Assembly (NCBI RefSeq): GCF_007896845.1
Contig: NZ_VOHS01000005.1
Location: forward strand, 186,001-250,000
Reading direction: 5' to 3'
DNA from: Chitinophaga pinensis
GTDB taxonomy: Bacteria; Bacteroidota; Bacteroidia; Chitinophagales; Chitinophagaceae
DNA: 64,000 nucleotides
Shown: piece by piece, positions 1 through 7,459 of the stretch
How positions within the stretch are numbered: position 1 is the first letter of the stretch
Layout: each line of letters starts with the position of its first letter
Translations under genes and position numbers: made by a program
Notes under the pieces: model-generated
Seen by the model: the letters and a program-made list of their open reading frames with translations, nothing else
Told to the model about the DNA's origin: nothing
The model's database searches: none

Positions 1-200
1 ACATGGCAATAGGCACCGGTGCAGGTCTGAGACTGGATTTCTCTTTCTTCCTCATCAGACTTGACTGGGGTGTACCCGTCAAAGTGCCTTACTTCAAAGG
101 CAACAAAAATGGCTGGTATCTGGGAGAATGGCAGCTGGGAGATGCCACATGGCGTAGAAACAATATTATCTGGAACATTGCGATTGGTTATCCGTTCTAA
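1..200 (+). CDS. C-terminal end of a BamA/TamA-family outer membrane protein (partial)
   Basis: Only the last 65 or so codons lie in the window; the start is beyond the left edge. The visible part alternates polar and hydrophobic residues (DFSFFLIRLDWGVPVKVPYF) and ends in a C-terminal phenylalanine after WNIAIGYPF. That is the pattern of the last strands of an Omp85 16-strand barrel, where the terminal aromatic residue acts as the assembly signal. Family members insert or translocate outer-membrane proteins. A strong terminator follows 20 bases after the stop. The family call rests on the barrel end only, so another large barrel protein cannot be excluded. Confidence 0.6.
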   Translation, partial: MAIGTGAGLRLDFSFFLIRLDWGVPVKVPYFKGNKNGWYLGEWQLGDATWRRNNIIWNIAIGYPF

Positions 201-220
201 GCATGTTCTTTTTACAATAG

Positions 221-250
221 AAAAAGCCTGATCAGACGATCAGGCTTTTT
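221..250. terminator. Bidirectional intrinsic terminator
   Basis: A perfect 13-bp stem (221-233 with 238-250) has A-runs on the left and T-runs on the right and a 4-base loop. It lies between two convergent genes and can end both transcripts. Confidence 0.9.
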
Positions 251-277
251 TATACGTACTAATACACTATTGTCCTG

Positions 278-976
278 TTAAACTTTCGGTTTAAATGTAC
301 CGCCCAGTTCTTCTACAAATTTTTCTATCTCCCAGGCATCTTCCAGCTTAAACTGACCGATTCTCGTTCTGCAAAGACTGCTCATATAACCACCTACGCC
401 CAGCGCTGCACCGAAATCATTGGCAAGCGAACGAATATAAGTACCAGTACTGCATACTACGCGGAAATTAATTACCGGCAATGCAATAGCTGTAATTTCA
501 AATTCTTTGATAACGATGGTACGGGGTTCTACTTTTACCTCCACTCCTTTTCTTGCCAATTCATAGATGGGTTTACCATTCTGCTTGATAGCGGAGTGAA
601 TCGGTGGCAGCTGCTGCAATTCACCAAGGAACTGTTTTGTCGTATCATGTATCAGTTGTTCTGTAATACTGTCCAGTGGTTTAAAATCTGTTGGTTCAGA
701 TTCCAGATCGTACGTAGGCGTTGTTGCACCTATCGTGAAAGTGCCGGTATACTCTTTTTCCTGTGCCTGGTACTCGTTGATCTTTTTTGTCATTTTACCT
801 GTACAACAGATCAGCAGACCAGTTGCCAGCGGATCGAGTGTACCTGCGTGACCAGTCTTGGCTTTTGTCGTATTTCTGATCTTTCTTACGATATCGAAAG
901 ACGTCCATTTCAAAGGCTTGTTGATCAATACCACCTGTCCTTCTTCGTAAATATTTTTTTCAGCAGTCTGATTCAT
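278..976 (-). CDS. truB: tRNA pseudouridine(55) synthase TruB
   Basis: TruB converts U55 of the T-loop of tRNAs to pseudouridine. The diagnostic motif AGTLDPLATG lies at about residues 44-53, with the catalytic aspartate at 48. An upstream in-frame ATG at 1069 would add 31 residues of Cys-rich sequence unlike the family. The start at 976 (MNQTAEKN) gives 232 residues and places the KPLKWTSFDIV motif at the usual distance from the N-terminus. The short C-terminal end is common in Bacteroidota. The gene is divergent from the methyltransferase at 1080. Confidence 0.95.
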   Translation of the reverse strand: MNQTAEKNIYEEGQVVLINKPLKWTSFDIVRKIRNTTKAKTGHAGTLDPLATGLLICCTGKMTKKINEYQAQEKEYTGTFTIGATTPTYDLESEPTDFKPLDSITEQLIHDTTKQFLGELQQLPPIHSAIKQNGKPIYELARKGVEVKVEPRTIVIKEFEITAIALPVINFRVVCSTGTYIRSLANDFGAALGVGGYMSSLCRTRIGQFKLEDAWEIEKFVEELGGTFKPKV

Positions 977-1079
977 CCCGCAAAGATAATAGAAACACAG
1001 GATGCAGCGTTCAACGGATGAAACAGTGCAAGCGTAGAAAATATGCGCTTTTTCAGTATTTTCACGCAATTTTCATAAT

Positions 1080-1877
1080 ATGTCTTTAGTACAACACAGC
1101 AACGCGAATGTCAGATACCAGCAACAGGTGGATAATTCCATTCACTATGTGCTGCCTTTTATCGATGCAGCCATGCCGGTAACACCTGATCTCCGGATAA
1201 TGGAAATAGGCTGTGGTGAAGGAGGCGTATTGATACCTTTCCTGGAAAGAGGTTGTCATTGTGTGGGTGTGGATCTGTCGGATGACAAGATCGCGCTGGC
1301 GCATGATTATCTGAAAGAATATGTAGATGCGGGCAACCTGCAGCTGATCAACAAAAATATCTATGATGTTGATTTTCTGGGTGAGTTCAAACATTCTTTT
1401 GATCTTATCATTCTGAAAGATGCGATCGAACATATTCCTGATCAGGCGAAGATCATTGGCTATCTCAAGAACCTGCTTACTCCCCGCGGACAGGTATATT
1501 TTGGTTTTCCGCCCTGGTATATGCCACATGGTGGTCATCAGCAGACCTGCGTAAGCAAGGTACTGAATGTGATGCCTTATATACATCTGCTTCCTAACCC
1601 GCTCTACAGAGGGGTTTTACGTGCCTTTGGGGAACCACCTAATATTATTGCCGAACTGATGGAGATCAAGGAAACCGGTATTTCCATTGAGCGCTTTGAG
1701 CGGATCGTAAAACAGCAGGGATATAATATCACGAAGAAGCAGTTCTATCTGATCAATCCGATCTACAAATACAAATTTGGTCTGAAACCCAGACTGCAAT
1801 GGGGGCCGGTAGCGGCTGTACCGTTTGTGAGGAATTTCTTTACGACGTGTGTTTATTATATGATAAAGGCACAATAG
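1080..1877 (+). CDS. Class I SAM-dependent methyltransferase
   Basis: This is a 265-residue protein with a Rossmann-type SAM-binding fold. Motif I (IMEIGCGEGG) is near residue 40, the acidic end of strand 2 (GVDLS) near 63, and motif IV (DLIILKDAIEHI) near 112-123. The substrate cannot be read from the sequence. The protein has no signal peptide and is probably cytosolic. The last 60 residues contain hydrophobic and basic stretches that may bind a membrane or a lipid. It is divergent from truB with about 100 bases between starts and ends in a perfect 28-bp terminator stem shared with aroE. Confidence 0.8.
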   Translation: MSLVQHSNANVRYQQQVDNSIHYVLPFIDAAMPVTPDLRIMEIGCGEGGVLIPFLERGCHCVGVDLSDDKIALAHDYLKEYVDAGNLQLINKNIYDVDFLGEFKHSFDLIILKDAIEHIPDQAKIIGYLKNLLTPRGQVYFGFPPWYMPHGGHQQTCVSKVLNVMPYIHLLPNPLYRGVLRAFGEPPNIIAELMEIKETGISIERFERIVKQQGYNITKKQFYLINPIYKYKFGLKPRLQWGPVAAVPFVRNFFTTCVYYMIKAQ

Positions 1878-1899
1878 ATACGTTATCAGATCTGATTAT

Positions 1900-1960
1900 A
1901 AACAGACATAAAAAAGAAAGAGGCGGTGATTGACCGCCTCTTTCTTTTTTATGTCTGTTT
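1900..1960. terminator. Bidirectional terminator, perfect 28-bp stem
   Basis: The arms 1900-1927 and 1933-1960 are perfectly complementary with a 5-base loop. The right arm reaches into the stop codon of aroE (1959-1961). It serves the convergent methyltransferase and aroE genes. Confidence 0.9.
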
Positions 1961-2693
1961 ATTGTTCGTTCCAGATTTCCCAGCTGGCTTCCGCCTGCAG
2001 GATCAGCATTTCATGCCCATTTTTAATAGTAGCTCCCTTGTCAGCACCGTGTTGCAAAAAAGCGGTAACCGCAGGATTATAGATCAGATCATACAGCAGG
2101 TGATGCGCTGTCAGCAATTCGTATGGGATGGCAGGTGCTGCTTCCACATTAGGATACATTCCCAGTGGTGTGGTGTTGACAATCAGCGTGTGTGAAGCCA
2201 TCGTAGCGGCATCCAGCTGTTCATAACTGATTGTTTCTGCAGATGCCTGACGGCTGACCAGCTGATACGGTATGTTGAGACTTTCGAGTACGAACTGTAC
2301 AGCTTTTGCTGCACCGCCGGTACCCAATATCAATGCTTTATTATGATGTGGTTGAAGTAAGGGTTCGAGTGACCTGCTGAAACCGATGGCGTCTGTGTTG
2401 TAACCTATCTTACGACCATCTTTGAAACGGATGCAGTTCACTGCCTTCATTTTAGCGGCAGCAGGACTTAATTCATCAAGATATGGTATTACAACTTCCT
2501 TATAAGGGATGGTCACATTGAGTCCCTGCAATTCCGGCTGTTGTGTCAGTAAAGCAGGTAATTCTCCGATGGTTGGGATCGGGAAACTATCATAGATGCA
2601 TTCTTTAATGCCTTCGCGTGCAAACTTCTCAGCGAAAAAGCCTTTCGAGAATGAGTGACTCAGCGGATATCCAATAAGACCATACACCTTCAT
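1959..2693 (-). CDS. aroE: Shikimate dehydrogenase AroE
   Basis: AroE reduces 3-dehydroshikimate to shikimate with NADPH in chorismate synthesis. Seen in the sequence are the N-terminal substrate motif GYPLSHSFS (residues 8-16), the catalytic lysine in NVTIPYKE (65), the partner aspartate in NTDAIGF (101), and the nucleotide-binding loop LGTGGAAKAV near 124. At 244 residues it is about 25 shorter than the E. coli enzyme but complete. It lies 17 bases downstream of the phosphosulfolactate synthase gene and is probably cotranscribed with it. The stop overlaps the terminator stem. Confidence 0.93.
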   Translation of the reverse strand: MKVYGLIGYPLSHSFSKGFFAEKFAREGIKECIYDSFPIPTIGELPALLTQQPELQGLNVTIPYKEVVIPYLDELSPAAAKMKAVNCIRFKDGRKIGYNTDAIGFSRSLEPLLQPHHNKALILGTGGAAKAVQFVLESLNIPYQLVSRQASAETISYEQLDAATMASHTLIVNTTPLGMYPNVEAAPAIPYELLTAHHLLYDLIYNPAVTAFLQHGADKGATIKNGHEMLILQAEASWEIWNEQ

Positions 2694-2710
2694 AGGTATC
2701 TTATAAAGCT

Positions 2711-3472
2711 TTATTGATTCAGGAACAGGTGGAAAGTATCTCCTCTCAGGCCGATACGCATTGCTTCCAGAGAGATCACTTCATGTGGAGCCAGGTTACC
2801 GAGGTTCACATTACAGCCGATCAGTTCCAGGAAATACAGCTGTTGTGCTTTCTGCGGAGCTTCCCAGATAATTTTTTCGGACGGGATTTTGGTCAGGATT
2901 TCCTGTACCAGTCCTTCACGTACTTCACCGGTACCACGATAGATACCTACGTTACCGCTTTCACGTGCTTCTGCGATCACATAAGTAGCGCCGGCACCTA
3001 ATTCTGCACTCATCAGTTCGATCCATTTATAAGGAGGAATGATGTGTTCTGCATCTTTGGAACCTACTTCGCTCAATACGGTCGCTATTTTAGCCAGCTT
3101 CTCAATGTAGCCGCATTTTTCAGCATGCGGGATGGTGATAGAGCCGTCGGAAACTTCAATATGTTTAATACCGTAGTCTTTGATCACATTCACAAAATCA
3201 TCAAACTGATTACGGATCAGAAATGCCTCGAATAAAGTACCTCCGAAGTATACGGGGATATTGGCTGATTGGTATAATTCTATTTTCTGGCGCAGGTTAG
3301 GTGTAACGAACGACGTTCCAAAACCCAGTTTCAGGATATCTACGTGAGGAGACGCTACCGATAAAAAATTCTTGGCTTCTTCCAAACTTAGCCCTTTATC
3401 CATCACCATGGTCAGACCATGATTGCGAGGTTTCTTTGTCCGATCGGGAATTTGTGTCAGATTAAAATTCAT
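2711..3472 (-). CDS. Phosphosulfolactate synthase (ComA family)
   Basis: Members of this TIM-barrel family add sulfite to phosphoenolpyruvate to form (R)-phosphosulfolactate, the first step of coenzyme M synthesis in methanogens. The 253-residue protein shows the family blocks KPRNHGLTMVMDKGLS near the N-terminus, DILKLGFGTS near 45, PVYFGGTLFEA near 74, IEVSDGSI near 105 and a C-terminal GLRGDT. Coenzyme M is not expected in this phylum. Sulfolactate or a sulfonate precursor for sulfonolipids is a reasonable inference. aroE follows 17 bases downstream, and an alpha-oxoamine synthase gene lies 6 kb away. Confidence 0.88.
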   Translation of the reverse strand: MNFNLTQIPDRTKKPRNHGLTMVMDKGLSLEEAKNFLSVASPHVDILKLGFGTSFVTPNLRQKIELYQSANIPVYFGGTLFEAFLIRNQFDDFVNVIKDYGIKHIEVSDGSITIPHAEKCGYIEKLAKIATVLSEVGSKDAEHIIPPYKWIELMSAELGAGATYVIAEARESGNVGIYRGTGEVREGLVQEILTKIPSEKIIWEAPQKAQQLYFLELIGCNVNLGNLAPHEVISLEAMRIGLRGDTFHLFLNQ

Positions 3473-3672
3473 TTGAACGTTTTTTTATCGTCATGATTGT
3501 TTGTAAATCAAACAACTATACTTCACTGGTTTTCCGGAATAGGGAGCTGCCCATCTTTATTTAACCGGCGCAAAATTAACACATTCCGGTTAAAGACTCT
3601 CAAATAAAGGTTTTTATTGGAAATAAAATTTCATATCTCATAACAATGTGTGTATCAATATATTAAAACGAA

Positions 3673-3721
3673 AAATGCGTAATATATGATGCTAAATTAC
3701 AGCACATAATATTACGCATTT
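3673..3721 (-). terminator. Terminator of the TPR protein gene
   Basis: A 13-bp stem (3673-3685 with 3709-3721), nearly continued inward by TGCT/AGCA, lies 30 bases after the TPR gene stop. On the minus strand it is followed by a T-rich tract. The rest of 3473-3751 shows no gene. Confidence 0.7.
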
Positions 3722-3751
3722 ACGGAACGGGTGTTCCGGACTATAGTCAGA

Positions 3752-5182
3752 TTACTTAGTTTTTTTGCTCTTTTTGTACCTCGTAACGAGTTCTACAATA
3801 CCGGGATGTTGCAGTAAAGTAGGGTCCAGTTCGATCAGTTTCTTCACATGTTTTGCATTCATCTGCAGGGCTGTTTCCAGCTGCAGCATCCCCTCTTTGG
3901 ATTTGCCGGTGGCGAACATGATACCTGCGAGATAGTACTGCAATACAGGTTTATGACCCACTTTCTGAATAGCTGCATCCAGCTGGATCAGGGCTTCGTC
4001 ATAGAAACCGGAAATGTAGAGTCCGCGGATAAACTCCTGCCAGGTGGTAATACTGGAAGGGCGGATACGTACAGCGGCCAGCAGGTGGATCAGGCCTTCT
4101 TTGTTCTTTTCCAGTTCAATATAACACTGACCGAGTGCGATGAGGTATTCGGCGCTGTTCTTATTGATTTTGATAGCGCTCATGATAGACTTGATGGCAT
4201 TTTCCCAGTTTGCCTCTGTCATGTAAGCGATACCGATCTTGTAATACAGCTTGTCATCGCCCGGACTGAGGTGGGACGCTTTACGGTAGTAATAGCGGGC
4301 CTGTGTGTATTTACGCTGGCGTTCGTAACAATGGCCGATAGCCTCATAGATCACATCCTCCGGTTTCGCAATTTCGAGGTGTTTTTTCAGCACATCGATT
4401 GCTTCGGCATATTTGCGTAAGCGGATGTAGGCATCGCCCATATTACGATAGGCATAATCGAATTTTTCATCGATAACGATTGCGTACTGGTATGCATCAA
4501 TGGCCTTTTCGTACAATTTGAGTCCCTGATAGGCTGTACCGAGGTTAAACCAGGCCAGCTGATTATAAGGGTGCTCATTGATGATATTGGTATGCAGGCG
4601 GATGCTTTCTTCGTTCCGGCCGGTGAATTCCGTCCAGAAACAGATCTTGTGCAAAGCCTCTTCGTTATTGGGAGCGTGTTCAAGTGCCAGTCTGAGGCAG
4701 TCGAAAACCTTTTCGAACTCTTCGCAATCATCATACACATCTGCCAGTTCGAGCAGCAGTTCCGTCTTATCGTCTCCTTCGAATATTGCTATCTGTTCTT
4801 CCAGCAGGGCGGCAGCCTTTTCGTGCTGGTTCATCGCAAGATATACATCAGTCTGAAGGATGTACAGATTGATATCTGTACTATCCAGTATAGAAGCTTT
4901 TTCCAGCAGATCCATCGCCTCCTGGTATTTCTTCGATTCTATAAGTAGATTAGCCTTTTTCAGTAAGAGAGTAGAAGAATAGGGAAACTGCTCTATTGCC
5001 ATTTCAGCGGCCTGCATGGCATTAGGAAGTTCATCATGCTCATCATAATAGTCTATGATCAGTTCGAAAGAATCCTCGTCGAGAAAGGAGTGAGACGTGC
5101 CTGCTTTCAGGTTTTCAAACTGCTGCAACAAGTCTTTTAACTCCTCAAAATCGTCGTTTAAAAATGGAAAGTCTTGATTCAT
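3752..5182 (-). CDS. Tetratricopeptide-repeat protein
   Basis: This 476-residue protein is built almost wholly of TPR helical hairpins. Clear units include NQLAWFNLGTAYQGLKLYEKAIDAY (written here only as a landmark near residue 210), then AYRNMGDAYIRLRKYAEAI and KLYYKIGIAYMTEANWENAI. The G/A/Y/A spacing typical of the repeat recurs roughly every 34 residues. The N-terminus is acidic and there is no signal peptide, so it is probably cytosolic. TPR scaffolds mediate protein-protein contacts; the partner is unknown. It ends with a lysine-rich tail and stands alone between terminators. Confidence 0.85.
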   Translation of the reverse strand: MNQDFPFLNDDFEELKDLLQQFENLKAGTSHSFLDEDSFELIIDYYDEHDELPNAMQAAEMAIEQFPYSSTLLLKKANLLIESKKYQEAMDLLEKASILDSTDINLYILQTDVYLAMNQHEKAAALLEEQIAIFEGDDKTELLLELADVYDDCEEFEKVFDCLRLALEHAPNNEEALHKICFWTEFTGRNEESIRLHTNIINEHPYNQLAWFNLGTAYQGLKLYEKAIDAYQYAIVIDEKFDYAYRNMGDAYIRLRKYAEAIDVLKKHLEIAKPEDVIYEAIGHCYERQRKYTQARYYYRKASHLSPGDDKLYYKIGIAYMTEANWENAIKSIMSAIKINKNSAEYLIALGQCYIELEKNKEGLIHLLAAVRIRPSSITTWQEFIRGLYISGFYDEALIQLDAAIQKVGHKPVLQYYLAGIMFATGKSKEGMLQLETALQMNAKHVKKLIELDPTLLQHPGIVELVTRYKKSKKTK

Positions 5183-5239
5183 TAATGTAAATATAAGTAT
5201 TTTTTGAATCGGCAGGTTATGAGCCGGTTTACGGCTGCT

Positions 5240-5257
5240 TGTTAAAAATATTTAACA
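5240..5257. promoter_or_regulatory. Inverted repeat TGTTAAA-N4-TTTAACA
   Basis: A perfect 7-4-7 inverted repeat lies in the divergent region between the TPR gene (start 5182) and the small secreted protein (start 5335). A second copy with the same flanks (CTTG before, TTAC after) is at 12027-12044. It may be a regulator site; a TAnnTTTG promoter element (TACATTTG, 5320-5327) lies downstream. Confidence 0.45.
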
Positions 5258-5334
5258 TTACTTTAGGAATTTTATGTATCTTCGTTAAGGATTTGTTATA
5301 TAATATATAGAAAAGTTTGTACATTTGTGATACA

Positions 5335-5718
5335 ATGAAACAGAAAACTAACATATTGCAGACCTTTTCATTGTCTTTCTTATTGGCAGGGCTCCTGGTA
5401 ATCAGCGGGTTAACTGCTAAAGCCAACGATAATTTAACTTCCGATAATAAAGACAAGATAAAGAAGAACGAAAATAAAATCTCCCTGGCAGGTCTGTCAG
5501 GAAAGACCAACCTGAGTCTGGACGCAGGATTTCGTTTTAATGGAGCGATGAATTCCAACTTCAAGCTGTCTGATAATAATTCATACAACTTCAAGTCAGT
5601 AATGACTATCAAGAAGGGGAATGTGACATATGTATTGCCATATGCGGCACAGATTCAGCAGCCTACTACCAACACCTTCCATCAACTGCACATTGTGCTG
5701 CCGTTCAGGAAGAACTAA
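5335..5718 (+). CDS. Small secreted protein of unknown function
   Basis: I do not recognise this 127-residue protein. The start at 5335 (MKQKTNIL) puts a signal peptide first: a positive start, then a hydrophobic core LSFLLAGLLVISGLTAKA, with cleavage likely after the AKA/AN region. The mature part begins with a highly charged stretch rich in Asn, Asp and Lys (about residues 33-55). It then has alternating segments (TNLSLDAGFRFNG, NYNFKSVMTIKKGNVTYVLPY) that could form beta strands. It has its own promoter region with a TACATTTG element and a strong terminator, so it is probably monocistronic. Confidence 0.65.
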   Translation: MKQKTNILQTFSLSFLLAGLLVISGLTAKANDNLTSDNKDKIKKNENKISLAGLSGKTNLSLDAGFRFNGAMNSNFKLSDNNSYNFKSVMTIKKGNVTYVLPYAAQIQQPTTNTFHQLHIVLPFRKN

Positions 5719-5742
5719 TCACCGTCTACTTTGCATTTGCAT

Positions 5743-5785
5743 AAAAAGAGAAAGGTCCTGTATAATACAGGACCTTTCTCTTTTT
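5743..5785. terminator. Bidirectional terminator
   Basis: A 20-bp perfect stem (5743-5762 with 5766-5785) lies between the convergent genes ending at 5718 and 5813, with A- and T-runs at its ends. Confidence 0.9.
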
Positions 5786-5812
5786 TATTATTGCCGGATT
5801 ACTCCGTTATCA

Positions 5813-6457
5813 TCAACTTCCCATTCTTAACAGTTCTTCCCTGCTGATTTCTTTATACCCTGTTTTCGGTACATCGAAGAAAGAACCCGGTACGGCGTAG
5901 AGATCAACCTTGGTCGCTATCACGTGCATACGTGAACCATTTTTGTTGATAATCTCAAATTGCAGGGGCAATCCTTTCAGATTGACAAAGCGGCGGTTAT
6001 ACTGCTTGTTTTCCGGCATCAGGTCTGGTGTATAATACACTTCAAAGGTCTGGCCATCCGACATTTTTCCGATCGCTTTCTTACAGGTGTAACCTGCAAT
6101 CTGTTTGGTTTCACCGGCATCTTTGAACTGCACCTGAAGATATTCTTTCAGTTCTTTTGCATATTCTTCTTTTCCGGCGCGGATCAGGTACTTATCTCCG
6201 TGATTGTCGATCAATGTTACCACTGATTCTTCTTTGCTGTTGATAAGATAGCTGTAGTGCACCATTTTGAAATCAAGGTCCACCCTGCTGAGGTGTCCTT
6301 TCATATACTGGGTTAAAGTACCGCCTTCGAAGGAGGCATCGGTTTGTGGTGGTGTTTCGATCCGGTAAACAATTTTCGCGTCTGACACCAATCGCTGCGC
6401 GAGCAGGCTACCGGAGAGCAGCACACAACATACAAGTGTTAAAAGAGCTTTTTGCAT
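5813..6457 (-). CDS. Secreted GLPGLI/DUF4412-like protein
   Basis: This 214-residue protein has a clear signal peptide (KALLTLVCCVLLSGSLLAQ) cut after LLAQ. The mature part has the layout of small Bacteroidota exported proteins with a DUF4412-like fold. It includes a stretch noting membrane or metal reduction-type beta strands (KIVYRIETPP), a central QIAGYTCKKAIGKMSDGQ block, and YYTPDLMP followed by LPLQFEI. The YTCKKA block and the LKGLPLQFEI stretch resemble the GLPGLI family motif. Function is unknown; the protein acts in the periplasm or at the outer membrane. It stands alone, with 126 bases to the next gene upstream. Confidence 0.6.
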   Translation of the reverse strand: MQKALLTLVCCVLLSGSLLAQRLVSDAKIVYRIETPPQTDASFEGGTLTQYMKGHLSRVDLDFKMVHYSYLINSKEESVVTLIDNHGDKYLIRAGKEEYAKELKEYLQVQFKDAGETKQIAGYTCKKAIGKMSDGQTFEVYYTPDLMPENKQYNRRFVNLKGLPLQFEIINKNGSRMHVIATKVDLYAVPGSFFDVPKTGYKEISREELLRMGS

Positions 6458-6583
6458 GACAGTAATAATTTCATCCGCATTATTTTAAAAGCTGAGGCCG
6501 GATGTCGCCTCTGCATAACGTTGCTGTTGTACAGGGATAATTATGCGTGGCTTTATAGGTTTAAATGAAAAAATCATACCGGA

Positions 6584-7363
6584 TTACCAGACCATCTTTT
6601 CCTTCGCCAGAAAAGCATTTATACCTCTTTGGCAATCAGCATGTTCTCTGGTTGCTGCATTCATTTCGGCAGCGTTCAGCAATGCATTTTCTATCGGCTG
6701 ATCAAAGACAGAGGTAATCAGTTTTTTGGTCACTTTAAGCGAATTGGCAGAAGTGCCGGTACAGAGATCTTCTGCAACTTTTGCCACATGGGCTGCTATA
6801 CGGTCGGCCGGTACCACTTCATTCAGCAAACCATAATATTCAGCCTTTTCGGCGGTGATCAATCTGCCTGTGAGCAGCAGGTCGCGGGCACGCCCCTCTC
6901 CTATTTTCCTGACAAGAAATACGGATACCAGTGCCGGAATAAAACCGATTTTCACCTCTGTATATCCCAATCTGGCTTCCGGTACGGCATAACTCAGGTC
7001 GCAGATCGTTACGAGTCCGCAGCCACCAGCAATAGCATGTCCTTCTACCTGGGCGATAACTATTTTATTATGATAATAGATCTGCTGCATGAGTTGCATC
7101 AGTTCTTTTGAATCGGCAAGATTTTCTTCTCTGGTATTACGTTGGAGTTGTTGGAGATATTCCAGGTCTGCTCCGGCGCAGAAAGCTTCACCGGCACCTT
7201 TCAGGATAATTACTTTCACTTCGGGATCTGTCTCAGCCTGATTGAAGGCTGTACGTAACTCTCCTACTGTAGCGCCATTAAGCGCATTGCGTTTTTCAGG
7301 ACGGTTAAGCGTGATCGTGGCTACACGTCCGCTTACATTATACAGGATATGTTCGAAAACCAT
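6584..7363 (-). CDS. Enoyl-CoA hydratase/isomerase family protein
   Basis: A 259-residue crotonase-fold enzyme, usual length for the family. Visible features are the RPEKRNALNG motif near residue 20, the first oxyanion-hole segment GAGEAFCAGADLEYL (55-70), the second oxyanion-hole segment EGHAIAGGCGL (about 105-115) and the catalytic glutamate region GYTEVKIGFIPAL. Such enzymes hydrate or isomerise 2-enoyl-CoA. The substrate, in fatty-acid or branched-chain amino-acid breakdown (methylglutaconyl-CoA is a candidate), cannot be fixed. It follows the PafA gene with a 96-base gap that holds a large hairpin. Confidence 0.88.
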   Translation of the reverse strand: MVFEHILYNVSGRVATITLNRPEKRNALNGATVGELRTAFNQAETDPEVKVIILKGAGEAFCAGADLEYLQQLQRNTREENLADSKELMQLMQQIYYHNKIVIAQVEGHAIAGGCGLVTICDLSYAVPEARLGYTEVKIGFIPALVSVFLVRKIGEGRARDLLLTGRLITAEKAEYYGLLNEVVPADRIAAHVAKVAEDLCTGTSANSLKVTKKLITSVFDQPIENALLNAAEMNAATREHADCQRGINAFLAKEKMVW

Positions 7364-7380
7364 TGTTATCGGATTAGCGA

Positions 7381-7434
7381 TTTCAGATCGCGGAATGAAT
7401 ATAACAAGAACTTGTTAAATTCCGCGATCTGAAA
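7381..7434. repeat. Intergenic hairpin with 16-bp arms
   Basis: The arms 7381-7396 and 7419-7434 are perfectly complementary, and inside them AACAAG pairs with CTTGTT. The hairpin lies between two minus-strand genes (PafA stop 7460, hydratase start 7363) and has no T-run, so it is either a processing site or an insulator rather than a classical terminator. Confidence 0.7.
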
Positions 7435-7459
7435 TGAGCTATTATCCGGAATGCTGCGC

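Noticed and set aside
5229..5612. Minus-strand ORF of 127 codons opposite the small secreted protein
   Set aside because: The plus-strand gene has a signal peptide, a promoter element and a terminator; the minus frame is its shadow.
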